This document shows, piece after piece, positions 19,256 to 28,132 of a stretch of DNA of 64,000 nucleotides. The first letter of the stretch is position 1; the number at the start of each line of letters is the position of its first letter. This DNA comes from Aminipila luticellarii (lineage in GTDB: Bacteria; Bacillota; Clostridia; Peptostreptococcales; Anaerovoracaceae): contig NZ_CP035281.1 in assembly GCF_004103735.1 (NCBI RefSeq), positions 2,046,001-2,110,000 on the forward strand, read 5' to 3'. The notes below the pieces were generated by a model. It did no database searches. It saw only the letters and a program-made list of their open reading frames with translations, and was not told where the DNA came from. The translations under genes and the position numbers were made by a program.

Positions 19256-19750
19256 ATGAAAAAATTTATTGCAGGCCTTGTTATTGGCCTTTTATTTACA
19301 AACACTTTTGCCTTTGCCGGAGATAGTATCTCCGCCGTATTTTCTAACTTTAATTTTGTAGTAAACGGACAAGCCAAAACAGTTAGTACGCAGCCTATTG
19401 TATATAACGGTACGTCTTATTTACCAGTGCGAGAAATCTCTAACCTTTTAGGATATACCGTTAATTATAAGGCAGACAGCAGAACGATCGAATTATCAGA
19501 CGCAAGTCAACCGGCACCAGTAGACGATCAAACTAATGTTACAAATACGAGCACCGATACATCTGATCTGATTAGCATGCGTGATTTACACGACAAATAT
19601 GGTGTGGATATATCGTTTTGTTCCGGCGAGGGATTTAATGGCGTTCGTTTGACATATAACGGTAAATCTATCGAAAAAACGGAGTATATAACTATTGATG
19701 CCAAGGGGTATTTTAACAAAGGTATTTTGGCAGAATTGGGTATTAATTAA
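19256..19750 (+). CDS. Secreted copper-amine-oxidase N-domain (stalk) protein, prophage cargo
   Basis: 164 residues on the strand opposite to the flanking tail genes. A signal peptide (MKKFIAGLVIGLLFTNTFAF then AG) precedes a Cu_amine_oxidN1-like stalk domain with VNGQAKTVSTQPIVYNGTSY and LPVREISNLLGYTVNY. The C-terminal 60 residues are not recognised. AAAAGGAG lies upstream of the ATG, with TTGTTT and TATTAT-like promoter elements before it. Position and strand suggest a moron expressed in the lysogen and exported to the surface. Confidence 0.88.
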   Translation: MKKFIAGLVIGLLFTNTFAFAGDSISAVFSNFNFVVNGQAKTVSTQPIVYNGTSYLPVREISNLLGYTVNYKADSRTIELSDASQPAPVDDQTNVTNTSTDTSDLISMRDLHDKYGVDISFCSGEGFNGVRLTYNGKSIEKTEYITIDAKGYFNKGILAELGIN

Positions 19751-21594
19751 TAATCTCCGCCGCCCCTACTTTGGGTAAATATTTGCAGGAATATATTGGC
19801 TGCCACTCTGGTCATTTTGTCTGGGATGATTTCTATGGTGTGCCATGTATTCCTGTTTATTTTTCCGCTGCTGTCCACGCTCATGTATGGCACAACATCT
19901 ATATCCTGATCCTCTTCAATGTCCGGTAATAAATTTCCATCTACTCTAATAGATACCATATCCGCCGTCTCTCCCTGATAAATCCCAAATTCAAGATCGT
20001 GCGTATGATCTGCAAATGTCACTGTGTGGGTATGCGCCGGTATATCAACTGTGTGTTCATGTTCTGGTATTTCTATATCATGTTCGTGCGGAGTATCTAA
20101 AAGATGCCCGTGTTTCCCGCTTTCGTAAAAATAAACATAGCCTCCGTCAGCTAAGGCAAGTTTAGATCCGTTTCGTATGCCGTGGTTATGCTCTCCCGAA
20201 TCATGTATTATGTCCGGTGTCCCTGGTAAGGTGATGCCCCATTCTGTGTTTATTGATGTTTGTATTTTACCCAATGATGCCGATGATGTTTGTGAGCTGT
20301 TTCCTCCGGCTGAAGTGGACTCTGTGCTTGCACCTCCGCCCCCGACTGCCTTTGAGTAAGCTCTGAACGCTTCAAACTGAAAATTAAGGATACATTTATT
20401 TATCCTTACCATGGTATCCGGTATGTAAACTTTCATTACTGCCGGATGATCTGGATCGGCATTGTCCGCAAACGGAATTACCATTTGATTGGTCGCTCCC
20501 TGGGCATAGACTTCATTGATCCTGGTTCTGCTTGCGAGGTCTGTTATGGTTCCCGCTATGTCCTTCGATTTATTAGCAACTTCTATATTTATCGCTCCCG
20601 GATTACCTCTTACATCGGATTTTACGACCGATACGATTGGTAGGTCCTCGATGATGTCATCCTGCTTATCTACAATCCTTACAATATCCCCAGGAAAGAA
20701 CTTTTCAAACTTCTCCGGACTTTTTCGGTGCAAGTCAATAGCCTTGACTTGATATGATTTATATGGGTTCTTAAGTTCGTTCAACACGCTTAGTCCATAT
20801 GCTTTTAAGGTTTCAGGGCTTTCAAAGCGCCGATCCGTTAAAATGCTTGCTTTAATGCCGTAGGTTGTTGTATTGGCTTCCAGATATGGCACACCGCCAT
20901 TTACGCTTTCTATTCCAAGTTGGTTATCCCCTTCTCCGTATCCAAGACAATAAAGCCTCGTTACTACTTTTGTAGAGTCTACTGTTTTTTTGATCTCCAG
21001 CATGTTTTTACTGTACATGATGTCTGCTTTAAACTTTGTTGGCAGTTTTTTTAATTTCAAACGCCAGATCGTTCCGGTCGTGTCAAACTCCCATCTATAA
21101 GCTTCGTCAAAAACCTCCGGGACCGAGTATAGAGCGGCGAGCAGATTCTCATTCTCCCATTTATATTCAAATCTTCGGTCAAAGTCGCATTCTTGGATTT
21201 GCCATCTACCCGTTGTTTGCCTGTCCAATATGTATCTTAATACTTGCACCGTGCCGATACTGTCTCCACCGATCTGATGGTATTTAAACATTACATCATC
21301 GAGCAGTGTCGCCAGTACATGTTCGCACTGGTAAGCGATTACACCTTTCATATTCCTTGTCAGGGAAGATGGCATAATCCTAAATAATTCAATTCTTTCT
21401 TTTCCGTCAAATATTTCTACATAATTAAACGGCTGGCAATAGATGTTTTTGGGGTCATCGGCCGGCAGCGAGAAGCTTGCCAGCCAAAGCTCGTTTAAAG
21501 CAAGATCGTATCCAATATCAAAAGCATTTTGCAAATATGCAAGCTTTTTCATGTTTTGATCATATACTCTTATGATGCTATCCATCGGATCCAT
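19747..21594 (-). CDS. Phage tail-tip protein (prophage tail endopeptidase/Tal type) with His-rich tip domain
   Basis: 615 residues. The N-terminal 350 residues resemble the baseplate hub/Prophage_tail family (IRVYDQNMKKLAYLQNAFDI, FRIMPSSLTRNMKGVIAYQC, PGDIVRIVDKQDDIIEDLPI). After a Gly/Ser linker (about residues 415-440) a region rich in His pairs follows: HEHDIEIPEHEH, HTHTV, HTHDLEFG. Such HxH tracts coordinate iron in the needle tips of some phage fibres. ATG at 21594 overlaps the preceding stop (TAATG); a GTG at 21603 is less likely. Confidence 0.85.
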   Translation of the reverse strand: MDPMDSIIRVYDQNMKKLAYLQNAFDIGYDLALNELWLASFSLPADDPKNIYCQPFNYVEIFDGKERIELFRIMPSSLTRNMKGVIAYQCEHVLATLLDDVMFKYHQIGGDSIGTVQVLRYILDRQTTGRWQIQECDFDRRFEYKWENENLLAALYSVPEVFDEAYRWEFDTTGTIWRLKLKKLPTKFKADIMYSKNMLEIKKTVDSTKVVTRLYCLGYGEGDNQLGIESVNGGVPYLEANTTTYGIKASILTDRRFESPETLKAYGLSVLNELKNPYKSYQVKAIDLHRKSPEKFEKFFPGDIVRIVDKQDDIIEDLPIVSVVKSDVRGNPGAINIEVANKSKDIAGTITDLASRTRINEVYAQGATNQMVIPFADNADPDHPAVMKVYIPDTMVRINKCILNFQFEAFRAYSKAVGGGGASTESTSAGGNSSQTSSASLGKIQTSINTEWGITLPGTPDIIHDSGEHNHGIRNGSKLALADGGYVYFYESGKHGHLLDTPHEHDIEIPEHEHTVDIPAHTHTVTFADHTHDLEFGIYQGETADMVSIRVDGNLLPDIEEDQDIDVVPYMSVDSSGKINRNTWHTIEIIPDKMTRVAANIFLQIFTQSRGGGDY

Positions 21595-22127
21595 TATAAC
21601 CACCTATCCTTCCATATTACGTCAAACGATGCAGTTCTTTCTTCGCTGCCGTCTGTATATTCCAACGTATTCAACCCACTTAATAAATTAAAAAACTCAC
21701 TATTGGCGTCCATATATTCCATTACGCTCTCTCCATTTAAGGTTATAGACATATCGCACGTATTTATTATTAATTCATCCCCCGGTTTAAGCGTGATCCC
21801 GGTAAGATTAATAGAAGCTTCTCCTGTTAGTGTTTGGCTTGCTGCAGTCTTTAAAGCCATGTTCCCCGGATCGGCCTGTGCTATAAAATATTTCGTTCCT
21901 TTTCCAGTTCCTTTTAAGACCAATGCCGCCAGTGCGGCGGCATATTTTATAACAGTTGCGACAGATGTTTGTTGCATCTTCATACTGGATGTGCCGCTGG
22001 CCGCTATAGTTCTTCGAGCCTCCACGGATGCGGCGGTTAATTTCAGGAGAGCAATTCCGCTTGCTCCGGAGCTTTGCCCGGAGCTTCTGTTAAATCCTTC
22101 GCGATTAAAAGGTTGCCTATTGAACAT
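21594..22127 (-). CDS. Distal tail protein, C-terminal-domain-like
   Basis: 177 residues. It starts MFNRQPFNREGFNR; an Ala/Thr-rich middle follows, and the last 90 residues match the C-terminal half of siphovirus Dit proteins (LKPGDELIINTCDMSITLNG, then EFFNLLSGLNTLEYTD and IWKDRWL). The N-terminal Dit half appears to be encoded by 22536-23084. AGGAGG precedes the ATG. Confidence 0.75.
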   Translation of the reverse strand: MFNRQPFNREGFNRSSGQSSGASGIALLKLTAASVEARRTIAASGTSSMKMQQTSVATVIKYAAALAALVLKGTGKGTKYFIAQADPGNMALKTAASQTLTGEASINLTGITLKPGDELIINTCDMSITLNGESVMEYMDANSEFFNLLSGLNTLEYTDGSEERTASFDVIWKDRWL

Positions 22128-22137
22128 CTTGCCCTCC

Positions 22138-22536
22138 TTATTCCATGGTTATTTGTAAGCTCCCTGTTTCTATGGTGAACCGGTTTCCAGATTGTACATT
22201 TTCCACTTTGGAGAATGTGCCCCTGCACAAAAGATTTCCTCCTGTTAGCGCGGATCTTATTCCCCAATGTGATATGCTTCCCCAATCTGCTGTAGCAATG
22301 GGAAATTCAACTTTTTGATTGTTTGAAATAACCCCTTTATCCCCCGTCTGTACCGGTGCGCCGAACGTCGTTTGCTGTCTCGTATATCCTCCGCCATTTA
22401 CTTCGGTCCCGGTGTCGGCATCCGTGGGATCGTTTATGTACAGAGCCAAATATACAGCCGTAGGTTGTGCTACGGACTGATTTCTAAAGAAATAATTTAA
22501 CATAGCCTCTTCAAGCCAGTTGCTAGCCTGTGCCAT
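22138..22536 (-). CDS. Phage tail-fibre-like structural protein
   Basis: 132 residues, small beta-rich protein. The motif YLALYINDPTDADTGTEVNG and then GGYTRQQTTFGAP is shared with a widespread group of phage tail proteins of this size (LALHxxDP...EVxGGGYxR). It sits between the two halves of a Dit-like protein and overlaps the stop of the upstream gene by one base. Confidence 0.75.
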   Translation of the reverse strand: MAQASNWLEEAMLNYFFRNQSVAQPTAVYLALYINDPTDADTGTEVNGGGYTRQQTTFGAPVQTGDKGVISNNQKVEFPIATADWGSISHWGIRSALTGGNLLCRGTFSKVENVQSGNRFTIETGSLQITME

Positions 22537-23084
22537 TATATCGCCGCCTTTCTTTTAATATTTATATCCTTTATATCTGTATCTCCCATATTTTTTATGG
22601 TAATGATGCAGCACGTTTCTATGCTCCCGTTTACCTGGGTGTTTACTTCCGCCGGACTTGCGGTTAACTGAGTGTTTACCTGTCTATATTCAAGACTCTC
22701 CGCGAATGGCTGGCATTCGAAATTAACAGTTAATATCCCGGCCGGAACGAGTTCTATTTGCTCAATCCCGATATATCCATACACGCCCGCCTCATATGCT
22801 TTATCCGGTTCATCATCAAATATGAGCATTCCCTGCCCGCTTAGCCATTTTGCTATGTCTCTTGCCTTTAATCTTAATTCTTCGTGGTTTGCGTTTTCCA
22901 TCAGGCCGAGTATTACAGATATAGTCCTTTTTTCATAAGTATTCATCCCATAATCGGTAGCCCCATGTTTTCCCGGTATTGTAAATTCATTTTTCCGGAG
23001 TTCTGGAATCACGCTTCGATCATCACTTCTTACTCCGATTCCAAAAAATGATGAATGTATATTTCTAAAGCTGAGCCCTATCAT
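22536..23084 (-). CDS. Distal tail protein, N-terminal-domain-like (Sipho_tail)
   Basis: 182 residues. Matches the N-terminal half of Dit/Sipho_tail proteins: LSFRNIHSSFFGIGVRSDDR, PGKHGATDYGMNTYEKRTIS, LSGQGMLIFDDEPDKAYEAG and VNFECQPFAES. It ends where a full Dit would enter its second domain (ETCCIITIKNMGDTDIKDIN). GGAGG precedes the ATG. It follows the tape measure gene with a 4-base overlap. Confidence 0.8.
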   Translation of the reverse strand: MIGLSFRNIHSSFFGIGVRSDDRSVIPELRKNEFTIPGKHGATDYGMNTYEKRTISVILGLMENANHEELRLKARDIAKWLSGQGMLIFDDEPDKAYEAGVYGYIGIEQIELVPAGILTVNFECQPFAESLEYRQVNTQLTASPAEVNTQVNGSIETCCIITIKNMGDTDIKDINIKRKAAI

Positions 23085-25381
23085 TTTGGTTTCCTCCGAT
23101 CTGCCTGCTCTTGCAAATTGTTCAGTTCTGCGGCTACTTTTTTAATATCATCGTCGTCTCTAACGTACATGTTCTGTACTGTTATCGGTGTGCCGGTCCT
23201 ATTATAGCTTCCGGCCTTTTGTAGAGCGCTTGCGATAATCCCGTCAAGTTTTTCGATCGGAAGTACGGCTTCTCTTCCGGCTTCTCCGACGCCGATAATG
23301 CTTGGAGTATTGAAAATGCCGCCTGTTTTATACCAATTTACGCTAAAGTCTGGTACGGATGGCGGCGCTAAGCTAAACTTGCCTTTAATATCAAAGTGTG
23401 GTAGCTTTATTTTCGGCAATTTCCACTCAAAGTTAAAATAGCCTTTTATGGTGGATATTGCACCAGATATGGCGTTTTTAACTGCGCTGAATATACTATC
23501 AACTTTATTTCTAAAACCGTCCAGATTGTCATACAGGAGCTTGAAGGCCCCTGCGAAAGGATTTACAATTAAAAGTAGTAAGCCCTGCCAATTATTTTTT
23601 ACAAAATCTATTACGCTGTTAAAGTATCCTTTTACGCTATCAATGGCCTTTCCTATAAAGTCTTTTACATATCCGAATATTTCTGTCGCTTTTGCTTTAA
23701 TTTCGTCCCAATTTTTATAAAGTGCTATGCCGATTGCAATAAGCGCTGTTATGATGCCGATTGCGATTCCCACTGGGCCTGCTAATGCTGTAAATGCTTC
23801 TCCAAGTGCCGGGAGAACCGTCATTATTATTCCGACGTTGCTTATGAGGCTGCCTATTATAACAATAAGCGGTCCTATTGCTGCCACGATTCCTGCGATA
23901 ACAATAACTATTTTTTGTGCACCTGGGGACAGTTTGGAAAACCAATCCGCCAGTGACTTCAGGGCGGGTGCTACAGAATTGGTTATAATATCTGCAAGCG
24001 TCAGAAGCGCAGGGCCAATGGCACTTTGCAGATTTCTTAAAGCGCTTTCCATGGCTTGGCCTGGATTATTTTCATACATGGCTGCAGTGGCCTCTTCTGT
24101 AGCTCCCTGGAAGTTTTTCACGCCATCAGCGCCATCTGCCATAGCTAAAACGACTTTAGATCTTACATCCTCCCATTGTGTCCCGAATAACGCTGTACCT
24201 GCTGCGTTTTGCTTTATTGGATCATCCATTGCCGCAAGTGCGGCTACTGTTGCCATAAAGGCTTTTTCTCCGGCTTCTCCACCCTCTGCGATTGCAGATC
24301 CCATATCTTTAGCATTCAGCCCGATCATGGCGAATCCCTGCGCCGTTGTATCAGAGCCGTCCTGAGCACGGATATTAAACTCTTTTACTGCGTCCGCAAC
24401 CTTGTCCAGGTTAAATGCGCCCGCCTGCGCTCCTGATATAAGGATTCCGAGCATTTTATCTGCGGAAAATCCCATGTCTGCGAACTGCGGCGAATATTCA
24501 CGCAGCGTATCTAACAGCTCTCCGGAGTAGTTACCTCCCTGCTGAAATCCGACCGTTATAAGGTCAAGGGCATCCTGGGCTGAGATCCCGAAATTGTCTA
24601 CCATGGTTTTTGTGGTAGCTACTACGCCATTCACATCCTCTCCGAATATGTCGGCTATGGTCATGGCCCCTTCAGTCGCTTTGGTTAAGGCGTCTCCTGC
24701 CAGTAAAAGGTTTTGTTTTACTAAAACAACCGCATCTGACGCTTCTCCGATATTTTCTCCGAATCCGTTTTTCCATACTTCTTCTGCGGTATTTCCTAAT
24801 TCCTCTGCTTCTGCTTTGGTCGCTCCAAGGGAGGCTTGCAGTTTTCCCTGCGCATTTTCAGCGTCAATCGCTCCTTTAAGGATGGCCCCTCCTGCTGCCA
24901 CGATTGGAAGAGTGACACCAACTGTCATTTTTTCTCCGACGTCTGTCATCTTGCCGCCGATGTCCTGCATTTTTTCGCCAGTGCTTTTCAGGTTGTCTCC
25001 TACTGTTTTCCACTTGTTGTTTGTTTCATCCAGTTGATCGGTCATCTTTTTTAGACTTTGTTCAGTGTTGATTACCTCTCTTTGGATATTTCTGTATTGA
25101 TCTTCGCTTACCTTCCCCTCTTTAAACTGCTGTTGTACCTGCTTCTCAGCTTCTTTTAAGGTATCTAGCTTTTGTTTGGTATTTTCAACCGAATCGGTAA
25201 GGAGTTTTTGCTTTTGGGCTAATAATTCAGTATTCTTCGGGTCCAGCTTCAGCAGCCTTTCCACCTGTTTTAATTCGCTTTGAAGGTCTTTTGACTTGGT
25301 GTTTACTTCTCCGAGTGCTTTGTTTAAAGGCTGCACATTACCGCCGATTTCGATTGTTATTCCTTTTATTTTCCCTGCCAA
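23081..25381 (-). CDS. Phage tail tape measure protein
   Basis: 766 residues; sets tail length. N-terminal 140 residues are a long coiled coil (LNKALGEVNTKSKDLQSELK, LKQVERLLKLDPKNTE). The TP901-type core follows (GAIDAENAQGKLQASLGATK, NFGISAQDALDLITVGFQQG). Hydrophobic segments at about residues 490-560 are as usual. A GTG at 25390 is in frame, but a TTG at 25381 with AGGAGG 8 bases upstream gives the standard family start MAGKIKGITIEIGG and is preferred. Confidence 0.93.
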   Translation of the reverse strand: MAGKIKGITIEIGGNVQPLNKALGEVNTKSKDLQSELKQVERLLKLDPKNTELLAQKQKLLTDSVENTKQKLDTLKEAEKQVQQQFKEGKVSEDQYRNIQREVINTEQSLKKMTDQLDETNNKWKTVGDNLKSTGEKMQDIGGKMTDVGEKMTVGVTLPIVAAGGAILKGAIDAENAQGKLQASLGATKAEAEELGNTAEEVWKNGFGENIGEASDAVVLVKQNLLLAGDALTKATEGAMTIADIFGEDVNGVVATTKTMVDNFGISAQDALDLITVGFQQGGNYSGELLDTLREYSPQFADMGFSADKMLGILISGAQAGAFNLDKVADAVKEFNIRAQDGSDTTAQGFAMIGLNAKDMGSAIAEGGEAGEKAFMATVAALAAMDDPIKQNAAGTALFGTQWEDVRSKVVLAMADGADGVKNFQGATEEATAAMYENNPGQAMESALRNLQSAIGPALLTLADIITNSVAPALKSLADWFSKLSPGAQKIVIVIAGIVAAIGPLIVIIGSLISNVGIIMTVLPALGEAFTALAGPVGIAIGIITALIAIGIALYKNWDEIKAKATEIFGYVKDFIGKAIDSVKGYFNSVIDFVKNNWQGLLLLIVNPFAGAFKLLYDNLDGFRNKVDSIFSAVKNAISGAISTIKGYFNFEWKLPKIKLPHFDIKGKFSLAPPSVPDFSVNWYKTGGIFNTPSIIGVGEAGREAVLPIEKLDGIIASALQKAGSYNRTGTPITVQNMYVRDDDDIKKVAAELNNLQEQADRRKPK

Positions 25382-25393
25382 TTTCCTCACCTC

Positions 25394-25611
25394 CTAATAT
25401 CGGTCAAAATCTGCTTGTGTCGCCATTGAAACGGTCGAATCCTCTTTTTCTTCATCCGACAAATGTTCGTTGTTGAAGGTGATTACGTAATCCATAACCA
25501 TTCCGAATGTCATCTCTTCGAATTCCGATATGGTTAAGCCTCTTTCTATGGCTCTTAGCAGCACTAATTCTGTCGTCAGATTGAATTCATTGTTTTCAAT
25601 CTCATTTTCTA
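25394..25611 (-). CDS. Frameshift extension of the tail assembly chaperone (gpGT-like)
   Basis: After the run of nine A at 25612-25620 (minus strand), a -1 shift continues the upstream chaperone for 71 codons, starting IENEIENNEFNL and ending ATQADFDRY with a stop just before the tape measure ribosome binding site. The piece has no own start with a ribosome binding site. By analogy with lambda G/GT and Gram-positive phages, the long product bridges tail tube protein and tape measure. Confidence 0.85.
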
Positions 25612-25980
25612 TTTTTTTTTACTCTCAACCGTGGAGCCCATGCTTGCCATTATCAGTTTGAGAGCTTCCGGAAGGATCTCTTCCAGTGGAAATTCATCAA
25701 AAGTGTCCAGCCACTCCATGGCCGGCGGTATCTGTGGATTTGCCGTTTTCGCCAAAGTCCAGATCATATCAAAAAATATTTCCAAATTTAAGGCTTCAAT
25801 ATCTTTTATTATCTGGACGGTTTCCCCCGTTTCTTCGTTTGTTTCTTCCTCAACAGCCTCCTGTAATTTATATAGATCTTTTAGTGCATCCCTGTGAAAC
25901 TGTTGTTTGTATCTGAGCATAAAAGCGCCGGTGGATTTTAACTTCACCGGCTTTCCGTCAATATATAATATTTTTTCCAT
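25609..25980 (-). CDS. Tail assembly chaperone, short form (gpG-like)
   Basis: 123 residues, beginning MEKILYIDGKPVKLKSTGAF and ending VESKKK. Size, acidic helical content and position between major tail protein and tape measure identify it. The last codons are AAA AAA AAA TAG, a classic slippery run; a -1 slip yields a longer form (see 25394-25611). GAGGTACATC precedes the ATG. Confidence 0.88.
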   Translation of the reverse strand: MEKILYIDGKPVKLKSTGAFMLRYKQQFHRDALKDLYKLQEAVEEETNEETGETVQIIKDIEALNLEIFFDMIWTLAKTANPQIPPAMEWLDTFDEFPLEEILPEALKLIMASMGSTVESKKK

Positions 25981-25990
25981 GATGTACCTC

Positions 25991-26812
25991 TTACGCTGTT
26001 ACGGTCAAAACTACTGCAACGGCATTGCCTTTATTAAATTCGACTATGACCGTATAGCTGCCATTTTCCAGCGCGGCGATATAATCATCTGCGATCGTTA
26101 CGTCTACTCCGGATACAGTCAAATGGATTCCGGGGATCCATGTGCCGTCAAGTTTTACATTTTTAACAGCGTTGTCGGCGGCGGATGATGTTACATCAAT
26201 CGCCAGATCATCCGGCGCGGCCTTGCTGAATGTGGCTGCAGTAGAAGCCGCCGTATTGATAACGGCATTCTTCAGGTATACGGCCGAATAGAAAGTGTCG
26301 TACCCGGTTTGTCCCTGTTCGATTTTTGTCTTAACGTCGCTGGTGTCCAGTGCAGGCCTTACGGTAATGTTCAAGGTTTCTGTCTTTGGTTCCTTCGTGT
26401 TGGTCTTTGTAGATCCTTCTATGTTTGGTCTTGCTACAGAGACCCTGTAATTAACATGCCTTGTCTTTTTCTGGTCTCCGTCAAATTCAAACATCAGTGC
26501 AATTTTGTTCGGTTTTGCGTCGGCATTTTCAATCAAGGCTCCGTTTGCGTCGATTTCATCTCCAAGCACATCAACCCTAAATTCATCCGGAATGAGGGCC
26601 ATTTCCAATGTTCCTTCATATCCGTTATTGGTGTTTTCCTCAAAGTATGCCGTATCGTCAGCGTAAAACGTGACCGGATCTCCTGAAGAATTCTGTACCA
26701 GGTTTACCGCGCCCGGCATCGCTTTTGGTGTGCCGTATGTAACTATGTCGTTGTTTTCCATGACTACGGCATAATGGACATTTTTAAGGCCAAACTTTAC
26801 TTTATTTCCCAT
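25991..26812 (-). CDS. Major tail tube protein with C-terminal Ig-like domain
   Basis: 273 residues. The first 185 match phi13-type major tail proteins (KVKFGLKNVHYAVVMENNDI, FYADDTAYFEENTNNGYEGT, QGQTGYDTFYSAVYLKNAVI). The last 80 residues, DLAIDVTSSAADNAVKNVKL through LTVTA, form an X2/Ig-like beta sandwich that would decorate the tail. AGGAGAAAAACG precedes the ATG. Confidence 0.92.
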   Translation of the reverse strand: MGNKVKFGLKNVHYAVVMENNDIVTYGTPKAMPGAVNLVQNSSGDPVTFYADDTAYFEENTNNGYEGTLEMALIPDEFRVDVLGDEIDANGALIENADAKPNKIALMFEFDGDQKKTRHVNYRVSVARPNIEGSTKTNTKEPKTETLNITVRPALDTSDVKTKIEQGQTGYDTFYSAVYLKNAVINTAASTAATFSKAAPDDLAIDVTSSAADNAVKNVKLDGTWIPGIHLTVSGVDVTIADDYIAALENGSYTVIVEFNKGNAVAVVLTVTA

Positions 26813-26824
26813 CGTTTTTCTCCT

Positions 26825-27130
26825 TTAAAATTCTATATAATAAGTTACTTGATATAACTTTTCTGATTCAATATAAGTCTCATCTTTGTCGTAAAAAACA
26901 TCATGCTCATCGAATAAATTTTCGATGAGCATCTCTGAGTTAATATCTTTTTTATTAGTGTAAAGCTCCACTTGATAGTTTTGAATTTTGTTATATACCT
27001 TGTTATCTGCTCCAAAGTTATCAGATCCTGAAAAGAGGTAGATAATATACGGCGGTGGCGGAGCTTTTTCAAAATGGTGATATGCTGCTTTTAGTCCTGT
27101 GGTCTTTAGCAGGTTAAGAAGCTCCTCCAT
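26825..27130 (-). CDS. Tail terminator / tail completion protein
   Basis: 101 residues, in the place of the DUF3168-like or gpU-like tail terminator just upstream of the tail tube gene. Motifs: PPPPYIIYLFSGSDNFGADN and NYQVELYTNKKD, similar to clostridial tail completion proteins. GGAGGAAATCAATA precedes the ATG; overlaps the HK97 gp10-like gene. Confidence 0.78.
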   Translation of the reverse strand: MEELLNLLKTTGLKAAYHHFEKAPPPPYIIYLFSGSDNFGADNKVYNKIQNYQVELYTNKKDINSEMLIENLFDEHDVFYDKDETYIESEKLYQVTYYIEF

Positions 27131-27527
27131 TATTGATTTCCTCCTCTACTTCTGTCATAAAATCTTTTATTACCTCCTCTTCAACCTTTCCGATATGCGG
27201 CCTTGCTGCTACTCTGCCGCCTCCGGCTTTTGCATGGCCATTTTCTAAAAGATGCGTTAGGCGGTAGTGCGGTTTTCCAGCGTGAATAATTCGATTATCT
27301 GGCTGTCCGACCGCTGGTTCCGTGGTCATCTTCCAACTTTTAGCATAATCGCCGCCGCCTTTTCCTTGTCGTTTTGGGGAGGTCTCTTTCAGCTTTTTAA
27401 CGGCAGCTTTTCCTATTTTTTCACTGCTGACATTTACCGCTTTTACAACATCTTTTGAATATTTTTCTAAGCCTCTTGTAATTTCACCGGCAAGCTGGCT
27501 GGTGTCAATTCCCGTCAACCTCTTCAT
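27114..27527 (-). CDS. HK97 gp10-like head-tail joining protein
   Basis: 137 residues. N-terminal coiled segment, then SPKRQGKGGGDYAKSWKMTT and the conserved HYRLTHLLENGHAKAGGGRV, AARPHIGKVEE, the signature of the HK97 gp10 tail/connector family. It overlaps both neighbours, as expected for the head-tail connector block. Confidence 0.9.
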   Translation of the reverse strand: MKRLTGIDTSQLAGEITRGLEKYSKDVVKAVNVSSEKIGKAAVKKLKETSPKRQGKGGGDYAKSWKMTTEPAVGQPDNRIIHAGKPHYRLTHLLENGHAKAGGGRVAARPHIGKVEEEVIKDFMTEVEEEINNGGAS

Positions 27528-27843
27528 CCCCTTCCTGTCCGCTATCGGCGCCTATTCTTTCACAAACAAGTTCCAGTTCTTCAAAATCTGCGCCGTAGGT
27601 TCGGATCACCCTATATCCAAGATTTTCAAATTCAATTTCTTTTTCTCCGGCATATTCATATCCGTGTATTACAAGTACAATTTCCGGCTTCAGGTCTGTT
27701 ACGGCGGCATTATAAAATTCAGCCCTGGTTACGGATTTTTTCCCACAAAGAATATTGTTCTTTGCTTCTACCGGGATTTGATTTCCAACGGAATCATTTT
27801 CAAAATCCTGTTTTATTAGAGTGAGCTCATGATCATATGTCAT
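27505..27843 (-). CDS. Head-tail adaptor / head closure protein
   Basis: 112 residues, position of the Phage_H_T_join (gp9-like) protein. It begins MTYDHELTLIKQDFENDSVG and includes KSVTRAEFYNAAVTDLKPEI and HGYEYAGEKEIEFENLGYRV, the pattern of these connectors. GGAGGTAAGCAGG precedes the ATG. Confidence 0.85.
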   Translation of the reverse strand: MTYDHELTLIKQDFENDSVGNQIPVEAKNNILCGKKSVTRAEFYNAAVTDLKPEIVLVIHGYEYAGEKEIEFENLGYRVIRTYGADFEELELVCERIGADSGQEGDEEVDGN

Positions 27844-27848
27844 CCTGC

Positions 27849-28118
27849 TTACCTCCCTGTATGTATAAACATATTGTGCATTCTAAATTGTAGATGTCTT
27901 GGCATATCTCCGGAGCTGTCCTTGCTCTGGTATCTCCACGCAGCGTAATCCACTACAAAAATTAAATGATTGGGATTGTCCCCTTCGAGTAACAATCCCT
28001 TTTCATCTTCTAATTCTTCTATTACGCCGTTTATGATGGCGGTTAAATATGTATCTCTAACCGTTGTGGAGATTCCTAGCCTTGCCTTTACAAGTTGCAT
28101 CACAGTATCGGTGTTCAT
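27849..28118 (-). CDS. Head-tail connector protein (gp6-like)
   Basis: 89 residues, helical, in the gp6/DNA packaging connector position immediately after the capsid gene. Motifs: LVKARLGISTTVRDTYLTAI and VVDYAAWRYQSKD. Fits the short connector that binds the portal after packaging. Confidence 0.83.
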   Translation of the reverse strand: MNTDTVMQLVKARLGISTTVRDTYLTAIINGVIEELEDEKGLLLEGDNPNHLIFVVDYAAWRYQSKDSSGDMPRHLQFRMHNMFIHTGR

Positions 28119-28132
28119 TTTTAATCACCTTA

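Noticed and set aside
23727-24365. A 212-codon plus-strand ORF in the tape measure region
   Set aside because: Antisense shadow of the low-complexity tape measure gene.
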